A stretch of DNA of 64,000 nucleotides from Rhizodiscina lignyota. Lineage: Eukaryota; Ascomycota; Dothideomycetes; Aulographales; Rhizodiscinaceae. The stretch lies in NCBI GenBank assembly GCA_010015805.1, contig ML978139.1:432426-496425 (forward strand). The letters are read 5' to 3'. Under the pieces are notes generated by a model. That model was given only the letters and a program-made list of their open reading frames with translations. It was not told the DNA's origin and ran no database searches. Within the stretch, counting starts at the first letter, position 1, and every line of letters starts with the position of its first letter. A program made the position numbers and the translations under genes. Positions 1 to 13,435 of the stretch are shown here, piece by piece.

Positions 1-59
1 ATACCTGCTTTCGATAGTAATCGTCATCTATTCCAGGAACTCCGCCCTGGCTGTGCATC

Positions 60-893
60 TCAACTAGCTGCACAAGGTGCCTCCCGCATATCTCTCTGTC
101 TTGGCCGTTCTCTCCCTTCCCCATGGGTTAACAGACGCTCTGATAGATCGGTGCGGCGCTGGAGTTCATGTAAACCTGAACAATCAGCGCTGGTGGCTTT
201 TTTTGTCCTTGCTCCGCCAGTTCTCGCTCGAATTTGTAACTGAAATCCACGGCTTATAAAAACTAAGCGCAGGAATCGCTGTTGCAGCGTATCAATTGCA
301 CCTATCCAGGCCTTTGGGGCGTTCAAGATGCAGTTGCATGACGCGACAAATTCGTTGCGATCGTAGTAGATGGACTCGGTCTCCGATCTGATCATCTTGC
401 ATACATGCAGAAGAGCTGGAAAGAATGACACCGAGAAGCGCGGTTTGCGACGCTCCAACTGCTGTTTGGAGGGCTCGAAGTTTTCGAGCCTATGCTCGGA
501 TAAGGTGCTATCTCTCTTGGCTCCTGGATCTGTCGTCTTTCCACCCGGCATCGTCTTCCGATTCGTGGTCGTCTTGTTCCTCGGGATCGCAATCTGTATG
601 TTCGTTCTCTGGAGATCTGGCTTGATCACATCACTTCCCGAGTCGTTACATCCGGAGTCCGAGTCCCAGATAATTCCTCCGTGCATCTGATCCCGAAATT
701 TCTTCACATCCTCAAATTGGCGGCTGGCCTCTTCACAGTAGAGACAAGTGATGTTTATATAATGAGATGGCAGTACATAATGAGATGGCAGGACAGTAAC
801 CAATTCGTAGATCTGATTCCGTACCTCGGCAGGTAGCTTCAGGAATGGGAAAGCCTTCATCGCTCTACTTGCTGCTCTCGTCATCGGAGCCAT
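60..893 (-). CDS. 2EXR/F-box-like domain protein
   Basis: The predicted protein has 277 aa from the ATG at 893. The open frame extends upstream to about 1022, but only through a TTG and a possible ATG at 983. Near the N-terminus it has FLKLPAEVRNQIYELV, the hallmark of fungal 2EXR/F-box-like proteins, and further on a second block (ALLHVCKMIRSETESIYYDRNEF) that matches the usual 'L..CR.IR.E....FY..N.F' pattern of this family. The middle is basic and low in complexity. Residues LPSHYVLPSHY come from a small in-frame DNA duplication. These proteins are very numerous in ascomycetes and mostly uncharacterised; some may be ubiquitin-ligase adaptors. I see no intron. Confidence 0.7.
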   Translation of the reverse strand: MAPMTRAASRAMKAFPFLKLPAEVRNQIYELVTVLPSHYVLPSHYINITCLYCEEASRQFEDVKKFRDQMHGGIIWDSDSGCNDSGSDVIKPDLQRTNIQIAIPRNKTTTNRKTMPGGKTTDPGAKRDSTLSEHRLENFEPSKQQLERRKPRFSVSFFPALLHVCKMIRSETESIYYDRNEFVASCNCILNAPKAWIGAIDTLQQRFLRLVFISRGFQLQIRARTGGARTKKATSADCSGLHELQRRTDLSERLLTHGEGRERPRQRDMREAPCAAS

Positions 894-1787
894 GACGCCG
901 ATTCGCCAATGGAAAGCCGATGGAAGTTTGCCGATGGAACAGATTGTTGTCGATGATTTGGACGAGTTAGAAGAGAGGTGCATTGTAAAGGAAAGAGGAA
1001 GGACATGCCTGGAGAAAGTCAAAGATATAGTGCCACTTTAGTGTTTGACCGTGTTCCAGAGCTGCTCGGCGAAATGTCTTACCTTCAGGGCCGAAACGCG
1101 GTGTTATGTGTGCTGTAGCAGTGAGTCTCCCGTTCCTGCCAGCTTCCAAATCGCTGCCTGGCCGATCAGGAGAACTTGGAAGTGTGCAATGCAGAGCACT
1201 GCCGGTATATTCGCTTTCAACGTCTTGTAACTGTAATTGGCCATCAAACTGAAACTATTCCCACGGCGTCAAAGATCAACTCCTAGTCACCCGGCGACAT
1301 GATCATTAACTTGAAGTGTTTCAGTGCGTTTGCGTGCGGGGACGTCCTGAAACTTAGTATTGAAGACTTCTACGCTTAAATAGTTGCAGAGGCCTTTTGA
1401 ATTCGTTCATGTCTCATCGGTCAAGCAGTCGCAGATGGGACAGAAATGGCTGGTGGACCAAGCGATGAGCTGGACTGCTGTGGCATATCTCAGGCTCATG
1501 GCACTGGCTATTTGAGCGTCCCCACAGAGCTCTCTGTCAGGACGAGTGAAGATGCAGAGGCGCGGCGGTTGAGCGATATCGGCGAAAAGTTTTGTCGAGT
1601 GGCTTGTCGCTGCACCCCGCGATTGACGTCTCCCACCCTGGCCGCATCCCGGCACCGCCAGACCGGCCTCGCTCATATTTTTCTCACCTCTTGACACATG
1701 GCCGTGTGACTCTTACCACACCCTCTGCTACAAATAATCACCTCCCCTCCCTTCAATTGCCTTTTCTTCTTCACTTCCACCTTCACA
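894..1787. other. Intergenic region with pyrimidine-rich promoter
   Basis: No gene is visible. The last 60 bases before the homocitrate synthase start (about 1730-1787) are strongly C/T-rich, as is common in filamentous-fungal core promoters. Short open frames here lack any recognisable motif. Confidence 0.4.
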
Positions 1788-3490
<1,703 letters not shown>

Positions 3491-3855
3491 GCATAAATAG
3501 AGCGCAACGTTCTGTGAAGAATTACGAACTGTCGAAAAGTGCTTGCTATTGCATATACGGCATTTTCATCTGGCGTCTGCGATTTCTGGGGCCTATCTCC
3601 GTCAAAAGACGAGCCGAAAAGCCAATGGGGCAATGTACTGCGAATATAGAGACGAATTGCGGATAGAAAATCATATTAGAACATGATTAATGCTACAATT
3701 TCGGCGGGCCTTGTAAGCGTCCGAATCAGGTCATTCCCTGGACTGCTGTAACTTTCAGCGCCGTTGCCAAATTCCATGATTTCGCTCATTATGATCGCTA
3801 CTCCGAAAAAGGCATCCAGAAGAGGCATCCAGCCGATTCTTTTCAGCACCAAGCC
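3491..3855. other. Intergenic region between convergent genes
   Basis: This is shared 3' space of the homocitrate synthase and enoyl reductase genes. Nothing else is supported. Confidence 0.4.
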
Positions 3856-4983
3856 TCAAAACAGTCCAGGAACAATCGTATACCTCTTCTTCTTGTACTC
3901 CCCGGGAAATTCCTTCCGTAGCCTCCTCTCCTTTTTCTTCGCCCAAAAGAACATCTGAACTATGGCGACCAGCAAGAACAATCCTGTGCTCCAATTCCTG
4001 TTTACCATCCAAATGCCCACCCACGCGAGCACTTCAAACAGATAATTCGGGCACGTGACCCAGTCGAAGCCCAAGCCTTTCGGAACAGCCCTCTTCGTGG
4101 GATTGTCCCGCGGCCGCAACGATGAAAGGCTCAAGTGTGTGTTGAAGTTGAGCAGCTCTCCTAGCACAAAGAGCAGTAAGCCGAAGTAGGTGAAGACGTT
4201 GTTGACAGGAGAGGCTTCTAAGTTTGGAGTGGAGATGCGCGCGAACGGTGCGCAGGTAAAGTATGCGAGCACGAGGCCCGACAGACCCCAGTAGTGGCCG
4301 CTGTTCTTGAATATGTTGAAGACCGGCATCGTCGCGGAGGAGAATTTGTGCACGAACAGTGTCTCAAGCTCGCGCTTGACGAAGTGCAGGAGAACGAGCA
4401 CCATGCTGAGGTGCTGTAGGGAAGAAGGAGGCGGTGGTCGATGCGAAGAGGATGGGAGAAGGGAGGAGATGCTGAAGGAGGAAGTGTGTGGGTAGATGTA
4501 TGGGTAGGCGATGTAGAAGATGAGCGGGTGGATGATGAGCGGGCCGGCGTATTCAATTACGAAGACGGTGCGCCAGTCTATTTGTGGTCCTGTATAGCAT
4601 TTCTGTTAGAGCAAAAATTCCATGTTCAACTACTGGATCGACGTACCGAGGTCCTTGACGTTGACGACTCCGCCATCTTTGCACCCGGCCGCCTCAATCG
4701 TGGTGTCCTTGGAGTTGGGAATGAAAGAGCCATCACTGGCGTTAGTAACGCGCAGACGATAGATCGAGCATCCCGCTGCACCAGAAAGTTTCTTGTACAG
4801 CTCCTCAGTCGTAGATGAAGAGCTGAGGTAGGCTTCTTTTGGGAGGCGCTTGATGGGCTTGCCTAGGCACAGATGTCAGCTTATGATCGCGATGCGAGAC
4901 GGATATAGCATGGCTCCAAGTCGATTGAGCGAGAGGTACCAACCTCGAGGTTTGACTTGCAGTGTTACTGAATCCAAAGCCAT
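3856..4983 (-). CDS. tsc13: Very-long-chain trans-2-enoyl-CoA reductase (TSC13/TECR)
   Basis: This enzyme performs the last step of very-long-chain fatty-acid elongation in the ER membrane, reducing trans-2-enoyl-CoA with NADPH. The model is complement(join(3856..4589, 4647..4862, 4944..4983)), 329 aa. Family features in order: an N-terminal ubiquitin-like part (MALDSVTLQVKPRGKPIKRL to VNVKDLG), then IDWRTVFVIEYAGPLIIHP, then HFVKRELETLFVHKFSSATMP, several hydrophobic spans, and the steroid 5-alpha-reductase-type C-terminus ending YTIVPGLF. The first exon is only 40 nt. The gene lies divergent to the BLOC-1 subunit gene, with about 530 bp between starts. Confidence 0.92.
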
Positions 4984-5513
4984 TGCGAGAATAATTCTAG
5001 AGAAGCTGAACGTCGAAATGAAGTCGGCCAAAATTTCGGACAGGGGTGCGAGCTAAAGATATTAAACGCGTCTCTGCGCCGCGGCTCACACGATTGGCTG
5101 CTTCACGCACTTCACCTCACCTCCTTCTTTCCACCGGGATCAATCTTCGCAGCATCATTTCCAAGTCCTCGAGATACTATCGAAAGAGATGCAACTCCAT
5201 GCAAAAGCAATAGAGACATGACTGGAACTGTGGAGAGTCAAGTCGCTGAGCGCGCTGCGCAGTCGCACGTGGTCAGCATGCGAGCACCATGGATCCTTGC
5301 TTGAAACTCTACAGCTTCAGAAGACCGCCGTATCTTTCCTATTCCGTCTGATCTCTCATTGTCTCGTTATTTCCTACAACGTCTTGATTCAAATAAATTT
5401 CGCTACAGTTCTCAGAGTGTTTTGAGGAGCGAAAGTGCTGGAACGACTCCTCCGTCTACGAAGGCTTCATATCAAGCAGAAGCGTAGTCTCAGACACCCA
5501 AGACAGAATCAAC
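4984..5513. promoter_or_regulatory. Divergent promoter region
   Basis: It lies between the starts of the enoyl reductase (minus strand) and the BLOC-1 subunit 1 homologue (plus strand), so it should hold both promoters. No specific site could be named. Confidence 0.35.
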
Positions 5514-5921
5514 ATGTCATCATCCTCATCTACCGCCGCCGCCACTCCTTCTTCTGCCTCCGCCGATAAACGCACCGCTGAAGCGCGAGCAGCCGTGACC
5601 GCCTCCCTCTCCTCCGTCGGCTCGTCTTACGATGCGGAGCTCGCCTCTCGCGCTGCAGATCTCCACTCCAACGCCAAGTCCATATCGAAACAGGAGGCCG
5701 AGCTGCAGAAGCAGACTGCTGCCCTGGCCAAGCAGAACGAGAAGTTTGAGAAGCTGGCACAGAAGAGCACAAGGCAGCTGAATGAGATAGGCGACGTGCA
5801 GAACTGGGCCGAGACTATTGAGCGCGATCTGCTGGTCATTGAGGAGACGCTGCGGTTGGCGGAGGGGAGGGACGGCGTGGAGAATGCGAGTGGGACAGGA
5901 GGTCTGGGCCCAGGTACTTGA
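5514..5921 (+). CDS. bls1: BLOC-1 subunit 1 / GCN5L1-like protein
   Basis: The single-exon protein has 135 aa. A Ser/Ala-rich N-terminus (1-22) is followed by a helical coiled-coil region rich in Lys, Glu and Gln. The conserved core is IGDVQNWAETIERDLLVIEE, which matches the GCN5L1/BLOC1S1 family (QNWAE.IE.D..V.EETL). BLOC-1 acts in endosomal sorting and in biogenesis of lysosome-related organelles. The length fits the family (about 120-150 aa). A Gly-rich tail ends the protein. The call rests on the core motif. Confidence 0.82.
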   Translation: MSSSSSTAAATPSSASADKRTAEARAAVTASLSSVGSSYDAELASRAADLHSNAKSISKQEAELQKQTAALAKQNEKFEKLAQKSTRQLNEIGDVQNWAETIERDLLVIEETLRLAEGRDGVENASGTGGLGPGT

Positions 5922-7101
5922 CTTTATTTGGGGTTTTGCTCCTTTTAGCTGAGATGGGAAGGGAAGATAATGAAGAGATGAATTGGGCAAGCGCTTTCCT
6001 CACTGTTTTTCGCTGAACCATGTCGCAGACATTCTGAAAAATTACAAATCTTTGTCGCTCCTTTGTGCACACTCGTGCACCTGTATGACCAACACCTTCT
6101 CCACGTTTCCGTGGTCTTCTTGGTTTCTCATGCTCTCATCAATAGTGTTTGATGCATGCAAGCCACTCTTTCGGTTTTATGCCCCATTCATGATTAGCCG
6201 TTTGCGCAGCTTATAGCTTGTCATAAGAGGCAAGACAGCAAGTTGAGTGTGATTAAGCCTGTCTCAGTGTTTGGAACGGTTCTTTCCTGTCTATCTTTGC
6301 TACTCCTTACGTATGAGCCAGGCTTTGGAATAAGAACTTGAGTGTTGCTCAAGGAACTTTTGGTCTCAATTTGCTCTGAAGCTAGCGCTTCACTGAGCCC
6401 TGTTGTTCCCCTTTCATACATTAAGCGCTACTCCCAACTGTTGTCAACTCTTTTTCGAGAGATGGTCCATCCTTCATTCGGGGATGCCGCTTCTGCCGAT
6501 GTCATTCCCACTTCAAGCCCTGCCAACACTCAGCGTACCTCTTAAATCACAGCAGGCGCTTAGAGGCTGATCAGAGTACGACAAGTAATCTTATGCCCTA
6601 TGTCAAACACCATCCTAATCTTATCCATGTTATATTTCTCCAGGAGACTAGACGCTCAGATACTCGCTATGCTGAGATCTGATGTCCTTTCTCTATCTTC
6701 TGGAAATTACGAACCACATCGAGTCGATCATTGTAACTGTGGTACTGCGGGACCCGGTAGTCACGCTCATGATTTTCGCTACTTTACGTTTCACTTTCAG
6801 TCAGAGAGAGTCTTAATCTTGGGGGTTTTTATTTCGGGGTTTTTGGATATAGGGTATTGTTTGCGAGTCGCTCAACATTAATGCTCATCACATTTTCATT
6901 GATTTTCGTCTCCGCTTCTGCTTTTTTTCACTGGCGGATATGGGCTGCTGTTTTAATATTGGTACATTATGGGGATGAAGTGAAATAACTTTCACCTCTT
7001 GACAACATCTCATATAATTTAAGATGCTTGTTGTAATCATCATTCACGGTTTATTGAGGCTTGCAAGTGAATACTTGAGGTGGATCTCCGCCTTCAAAAG
7101 T
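5922..7101. other. Intergenic region, no convincing gene
   Basis: About 1.2 kb lies between the BLOC-1 gene and the 3' end of the HET gene. Several short open frames exist, but none shows a motif or a plausible splice partner. T-rich runs are frequent. Confidence 0.4.
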
Positions 7102-9344
7102 TCAAACGCCTCCCTCCCACACCCTGACGAACAGTCGAACACCCGTGTACATCGTGCCCGCTTTTTCAGACCTGAGCATAATCCCGTCAGCTACAACAGT
7201 AACGACCTCTCGAGGTGAGAAGCCGCTGGAGGTGAGAAGCTCTCCCGAAAGATCACTGCACCCGAGGAGCGACCCTCGGACCAGGCTGCTCCAAGCGAAG
7301 AGCTTCCCCCGCAGACACCGCTGCAATCGAGGAATGGCAGACCGGAAACACTTGCTCAAGTAGTCTTCAGACAAGGGTGATCTCTTCCTTCTTAAGAAGC
7401 CCGCCCACCAATCCGCTGCTGCGAAATTGTCCTTATTATCATGCATAAGCTCATAGACGTAGCATGCTCCGACGAGTTTGTATTCTGAAGAAACATTTGT
7501 AGGGCGTAATATTATCGGCACGCAACATCCGAACACGATTGCTAGAATGTCGGATTTGCGGAGGATTCCTGGTCCCAAACCGCATCTGCCACCAGTTGTG
7601 GTGAAAAAGATCCTGTCATGACTGGAGTTGGTTTCATTGGGGAACCGCTGCGGATCAGGCTGTTTCGATGATACCCCTCCGGATAAGGATTGAAAGACTG
7701 AATCTTTACTCGCCAACTGGTGGAATTCCGTACCACAGAATCTTTGGCAGTATGCAAGGAAATCCTGTTCAATCCAACTGGCCTCTAGATAGATTCCGGA
7801 GACCAGAGTCCACATGAATATTACCCAAGGTGACACCTTTACACTCAATTTGGCTGCTTGTCGAGCATCCGAGTAAATGGTCCATAATCTGTCCATAGTA
7901 TGACTCTTGCTTGTAGCTGATGAAGGCTCGATAGCCTTTGTGAAATCTTCCGATTGGAGCGGTTGTGAGTGCTCGCCAATCCTCTCGATGAGAAGGGCGG
8001 CCACAGATAATCGGCTGTCTGAAACGACAGGAAATACCTGCTCAGTATCTTCTTCTAAGCAAGACCAGGCATAATAACTACATTTTTGATTGTGGCGTCC
8101 ATGCCACTGAGGGACCCAAGAAGGTCGTGAAGAAGCCAGATCCTGTTCCGATCGATGTACATAACATAGAAAGTCCAGCGAACGAGTGGATGTAAGAAGT
8201 TGTTCAGCAGCACGTCGATTTGCTTCATCCAGAGAAATATCGTAGTTTGGATCTATGAGATTCTGCAGAGAGGGATGTCCCAAAAATGCGTAAATGTGAT
8301 CTCGGTCGTCTGTTGCAAGAAATCGACGGCTCATATCAAGGATCAGGGCCGGTAATAATTTGTCATAGGCCAGCTGTGACTGTCTATATTTTGCCAGGCT
8401 TCTCAATGCCTCAGTTTCAGTTAGCCATGACTTGTCCCTGGGCATTGTTGACCACATGAAAGCGAATGCTTCAGACAAACGCCCAACTGGCAAGTAACAG
8501 AAAGTAGGATCCGGATTGTATGTAAACATTGTGCTAAAGAGTGCAATGTGGCTCCAGGGTATGGAAAAACGCCCACAGAATGCTGTTACGCGTTTGGAGA
8601 GCCCAACCTCGCCCAATACCCAACATCGAGAAAACCACGCCCGTGAGAGGAAGTCTTCCAAGCATTTTAGATATTCAGAGCGTAGCTTCTCCTGCGGGAA
8701 GTCCGGGGCATAAAAGATCAGGTATTTCTTCTGCCAAAAGGCTATCTCTTGAGACCTGTCAGGCGTGTAAATTGGGAGTCGACGTAATTAACAAATTCGA
8801 TGATGAGGCCCAACGCACACTCGACGCATTCTGGATTCGACCTTGGGCAGGAGGAGTGATCGGATTGACTGTCTTCTTCTCCCAACCAGACAAGAGTGCG
8901 ATATCCGTGTTCGTATATTTCCTTCATAAAAGCAACTTGGTGATTCTTTTCTAGATTGCTCTTCTGGTCAATACATATATTGTCTGCCCAGAGTAATCGT
9001 GGTTGCATCCTTCGAAACCGACGAAGTGCTTGGAATAAATTGATGGTGATGAAGTGCGGTAGCCTATTGCAGATGATTTCGCAAGTGTCGGTAAGGTCTC
9101 CCCAAGCGTATGAGATAGGTTCGTAATCCGGTGCTTTGTTTAATTCGTACGTAATCAGTTGACATTCGACGGGGTCGTCGAACTCTCCAGGAAGAAGCCT
9201 GAGTAGCCTGAACCACGGTCCACTCGGCAGTGGATTGTGTTTGAACAGCTCCCGGGTTTCGCTTGTACTGTTATTCGCTGACGAGTTCGACAGCCGAACA
9301 TTTCCTTGTTCACTTGTCTCCGAAACAACTGTCTTCTCGTCCAT
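7102..9344 (-). CDS. Heterokaryon incompatibility (HET) domain protein
   Basis: The model is complement(join(7102..8691, 8793..9344)), about 713 aa. The HET domain is in the first 200 residues, with its three usual blocks: YEPISYAWGD, LLWADNICIDQ and YRTLVWLGEE. After the intron comes SRAWFSRCWVLGEVGLSK, the typical block that follows the HET core. The long C-terminal part is family-typical but not assignable. HET proteins trigger cell death upon fusion of genetically different hyphae. The intron (GTTAAT...CCGCAG, 101 nt) is the only one I found that restores frame. The sequence just inside it (AFWQKKYLIFYAPDFPQEK) also looks coding-like, so a different junction or a small frameshift is possible. 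The start ATG could also be at 9416. Confidence 0.8.
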
Positions 9345-9873
9345 TGTAGTAGAGGGGTGACCGCCTAGTTCGGAGTGTGGTTTGCTGGACGGCGTGTTAA
9401 ACTTCCGTTCAATCATCGAGGCGTGATCTGTGGGAACGCTCAAGCTAAGGACGATAATCACATCGTCGAGAAAGAATTAGACAGGCACTGCAGTTTGCGA
9501 CAAGAGTCTCTTTGAACCATAGAAAGCTGTGAAGTGAAGGATTGTTGCCTTTTGCAGTCTGGTGGCGCAGCTTTGAGACGTGCGAGGTTTGCGGCTGAGC
9601 TGCACACGTCTGCAAGCTAATGAAGGCCGAGAACATCCACACCGCGTCAAGGGTATTTGAACTGTATACCGAGGTGGTATTTCCAGCTCAGATATATCTG
9701 TGGCGATCTTGTTGAAGATAAAAGAATAACTCGAAGGTATGGGATGTAGCCTTAGGTAGTGTTAAAGATTTCACATGGCTGAGGCAGGCGGGCGCGGTTC
9801 GACTTAGACAAGAGCATTTGAATCCCTAACGAACTCAAATGGTGTTCCTCTTCCATATAAGAATACATATGGC
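9345..9873. other. Intergenic region
   Basis: This contains the upstream region of the HET gene and the 3' flank of the peptidase gene. No gene is seen. Confidence 0.35.
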
Positions 9874-11409
9874 TTAGTCCGAAGAGATTGCATACATGGC
9901 CGGACTCTTCTTCCCATCCTTCCCAACACTCCGCAACCCAAAGACCGCATTATCCTTGCTTATTGGCAGTCTTACCGTCCCAGCGGCCATCTCTGTTTGC
10001 GCGAGCGGCATCATATGCGTCCACTGCTGGCTCGCAAGCGGCCTCCACACAATTTCGAAATGATCAAGCAGCGGATCTTTGCTCTTCGCGTCCTTGTCCC
10101 AATACAGTGTGCTGATGTTCTCGAGCCAGTCAGCGGGTGTGCTCTCATTTGTCGCAAGGAATCCAATGTCTGTGTCGTATGTGAAATTAGTTGGTGTTCC
10201 GGGAGCATTCGCGGCACTCCAAATGCTGAGGAGGTTGACACGTCCAGAGCGCGCTGTGTAGTCGAAATCAACGAATTCGATCTCGTCGCCATACTGTATG
10301 CCATCCTGCACACGCGGGTCCTGATGCTGGTGGAAGAAGTCCTCTTGCGGTTCTGTAAAGCGGATCCCAGGGAAGCCCGCGCTCAAGAAGGACATGTGAT
10401 CTCCGCCACGACCGTTGCGGTCAGCCTTGTAGATGAGCGAAACTTGCATGTCCGTTACATGCGCAGCACCAGCGTTGACTTCCTGGATGAATCGACCAAG
10501 ATGGCGAGACGGCGTGTCGTCCTGATAGCCTGTTGAGAGGAGTTCATCGACTAGATCAGGGTCTAAGAGTGGGAGAAATTCCGTGCCACCGCTGAAGATA
10601 CGAATGGTGTGCTGGTTGAGAGGGGAGAATGGTGCGTTGGAACCTGAGCCGACAATGTCGTTGTTAAAGTTTCCCTGTACATTGACGGAAGCATTTTTGA
10701 GGGTCTGTGCGAGGAAATTGCTGCCGTAGAGGTCTTGCTCTTCACCCGCAACAGCAGCTATGATGATACTCGCAGCTGGCGGAGTCTTTGCTACGACTGG
10801 TGCAAGAATGCGGACAAGCTCGAGAGCGATCGCAACTGCACTAGCATTGTCATCGGCGCCAGGAGCATAGTTTGTAAAATCGCTAATGTTTATGCGGCGA
10901 GAGTCATAGTGTCCCGTATACACATACGTCCGGTTTGGGTCCACGTGGCCCTTGATCTCCGCCTGGACGTTGCAGATATCAACGGATCGAGGTAAGCCAG
11001 GCTGGGCAACTTGAAAATAACACGGCATGGAGACCTTGATCGCTCCATTTGCAGGTTTCGCAAGCTCTTCCATTTCTTTCTGTATCCAATTCCGTGCCGC
11101 TCCAATACCGACCGTGGTGCTGTTCGTAATTGACGCCGTATGGCGCGTATGGAAGTTGACGAGCGTCTGAATGTAGGACTGTATCCGATTGGGATCAAAC
11201 TTTGGCAGCAGCGACAATGTCAGGGCGTCTGTCGACTGTGGCACCAGAGGTACTCCAACGTCGGATGGAGGAAAGTCGGCAGCTCCCCAATTCGCGAAGC
11301 CATTGGAACCGAATGTGACCGGAGGAGCATTGAAAGAATCGCTGCTATGTAGCGCGGTTGAAATACCCACTACAATGAGCACATTGAAGATTGATCGAAG
11401 GGACGGCAT
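9874..11409 (-). CDS. Secreted M28-family zinc aminopeptidase
   Basis: The single-exon protein has 511 aa. An N-terminal signal peptide (about residues 1-20, hydrophobic IFNVLIVVGISTAL) directs it to secretion. The M28 di-zinc site is visible: H167 in YTGHYDSR, D186/D187 in PGADDNASA, the catalytic/ligand pair E223-E224 in AGEEQDLYGS, D251 in NNDIVGS and H338 in GGDHMSF. Several N-x-S/T sites fit a glycosylated extracellular enzyme. A C-terminal fibronectin-like region follows the catalytic domain (from about residue 400). It probably releases N-terminal residues from peptides in nutrition. The exact substrate is not predictable. Confidence 0.93.
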   Translation of the reverse strand: MPSLRSIFNVLIVVGISTALHSSDSFNAPPVTFGSNGFANWGAADFPPSDVGVPLVPQSTDALTLSLLPKFDPNRIQSYIQTLVNFHTRHTASITNSTTVGIGAARNWIQKEMEELAKPANGAIKVSMPCYFQVAQPGLPRSVDICNVQAEIKGHVDPNRTYVYTGHYDSRRINISDFTNYAPGADDNASAVAIALELVRILAPVVAKTPPAASIIIAAVAGEEQDLYGSNFLAQTLKNASVNVQGNFNNDIVGSGSNAPFSPLNQHTIRIFSGGTEFLPLLDPDLVDELLSTGYQDDTPSRHLGRFIQEVNAGAAHVTDMQVSLIYKADRNGRGGDHMSFLSAGFPGIRFTEPQEDFFHQHQDPRVQDGIQYGDEIEFVDFDYTARSGRVNLLSIWSAANAPGTPTNFTYDTDIGFLATNESTPADWLENISTLYWDKDAKSKDPLLDHFEIVWRPLASQQWTHMMPLAQTEMAAGTVRLPISKDNAVFGLRSVGKDGKKSPAMYAISSD

Positions 11410-12309
11410 CTTGACTCGAGGTCCGCCAAGGAGGGCACCAGATTCCGAGTTGCATCCCGAAAATCTGGAGCTGCATGCTCGAATTTATTGTCCAGCATTT
11501 TGTCGTCATCATTGTCTGTTCCTGGTGAGGATGATAGGGTCGTCTATCGCGAACATGGATCGTCCCACAGCGCTCCGAAACGCTCTTTCCCAGGCTTGGA
11601 AGGTCGAAAATCCGGCAAACCTGCTATCGAGATATATAGCGCGGGCATGACACCATCATGGGAAAATTGGATTGACAATTTGAGTTATGGGTGTCCTGCT
11701 CCACGATACCTTCGCTCCTGCCTGATTGACCCTAATAAATGAGACTACAATGATGTATGCGGGTTCAAGCGGCAGCGAAAGAGGGGTCAGGATGTTGCGA
11801 AATGCGGAGATGGATCTATCTTGTCACTTGTTAAGGAAGCTCAAAGTTGATTGAAGATGATAAAAGAATGATAGGAGTGAGAAAAATAAGAAACCATTGG
11901 CAGCCTCGTGCAACCTTGCGGTCGCCGAAAGGAAGGAATTTTCTTCAACCATCGGAGGGAGGAGATGGCTTTGGTGCCAACTGCAGCGGACGATGCGATA
12001 AATGCCTTATCCCATCCTGATGATACCCTAATCAATATTCATCACTTGACTGTAACAGCCTTCTGAGCTCGTCAAGATTGAAGGAAGTAGAAGCAAAAAT
12101 AAGCGGCGATGTGAACTGGGATGGGGCCGGGTGGAGTGGGGAGGTTTCAAATTGCTTGGGCATGTAAGCAGGGTAAAGTGGTACCGAATGTCCGGGTAGC
12201 AATGCCCTTATAAATGATTGATCTCCGGGTGCCTCACCCAGCACACGTCTCCAGACTCCACGTTGAGATCAGAGATCCGCATCGTGAAAAGTGTTTTCAG
12301 AATAGCACT
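11410..12309. other. Intergenic region
   Basis: About 0.9 kb lies upstream of the peptidase gene. It contains only short unsupported frames. Confidence 0.35.
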
Positions 12310-12640
12310 TCACGACTTCACGACTTTATCACCCATGGCGAAATCCTTGGACATTATCCCAGATGACCTCTACGTCTAACAGGCCTTCGATACGCTCTCG
12401 TCGAGCCTCGAAGTACACATGTAGGCACTAGCAACTTTGGTCAGATCGTCGAAGCAGGAGCGAGATATGTCAGCTTCACCAGACTCTCTGCATCTTCCAG
12501 TGTTGCACATGCGCCTTGGCTTCCCCACATACCGTGCGCTGCATCGCCGAGTAGGCATGTTGTGGACTTGACGCTTCTCCATAGCCCACAAGTCGATGTG
12601 TCAGCCAGCGTCAAATGTGGGATGGTATTGAGGATCATCT
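12310..12640 (-). pseudogene. Decayed FAD-dependent monooxygenase (C-terminal remnant)
   Basis: On the minus strand one frame carries CLLGDAAHGMWGSQGACATL followed by EDAESLVKL, the second FAD/ribityl motif of salicylate-hydroxylase-type flavin monooxygenases (GDAAH...G....EDA..L). Just upstream a different frame gives IDLWAMEKRQ, like the Trp-Asx stretch that precedes GDAAH. Downstream a third frame gives YFEARRERIEGLLDV, like the 'YE..R..R' helix after it. The motif order is right but needs at least two frame changes, and no N-terminal GxGxxG domain is found. I read it as a frameshifted, 5'-truncated relic. Confidence 0.6.
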
Positions 12641-13435
12641 CAAAGCTGTGTAGTGTCGGAACAATCCTTCATTGTTTCTTTTCAAAAGTTTATGAGAAAC
12701 GTGTAGTCTGCAATACAAATAGCGTGAGTATATCCCAGATTGCCTGCTACTCGGACATAAAGAGCGAGCTAGAAGACGGAATCACGAGGCTGACCGCGCT
12801 GGATGAGTCTTCCTTGCCTGTGGTGACGACCAATGCCTTGTAATTGAATCTCTCACATATGCATAGCTTCTGTCGTCAATTTTAAATGCTTATCATGCCT
12901 GATATGTAAATTTCTCCTCGATATATGATTTGGAAGTCATTCACGCTGACACGCACCGCAACCGATCCTGCTTTTCATTCGCCTGATGCATGCGGCTCGG
13001 CCACCAACGCACACCTCAAGTATCGGGCCGGCCCGACGACAAGTCAAGCTCTTACATCCGAAGGTGCGGCCTTGGTCACTCACAAAGGTTATACGAGTTT
13101 CTTCTCTGGCTCCAAGACTTGGATTACACCACCAAATACATGGCGACATGTCAAACTTCGACAGGCTAGGCTGGGCCGAGTCCGACAAGGCTGAATAAAT
13201 GGGATGAAGCTCTGAAGGTGCTGAGCAGAAGAGATCAAGCTCAGTTCCACTTTGTGAAGAGTCAGTAGGATTTCTGAGTTCTCTCCCTCTTCCAGAGACT
13301 TTCGGGCAAAGGTATAGAGATTCCATCTCAACAAGCATCAACGATCCATAGCGCATCAAGTCGCTTTGTTCTAGACTCGAATCAAGATGAGTGCGCGTCT
13401 GCATTGTTTACTCCAGGTGAGTGCGATCGAAGCGT
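12641..13435. other. Intergenic region
   Basis: No gene is recognised. The upstream part of the flavoprotein relic, if it ever lay here, is beyond recognition. Confidence 0.35.

Noticed and set aside
5526-5990. 154-codon minus-strand frame opposite the BLOC-1 subunit gene
   Set aside because: Leu/Gly-rich shadow of the real gene; no motif.
12904-13404. 155-codon minus-strand frame and antisense frames
   Set aside because: No family features and no consistent splice partners.
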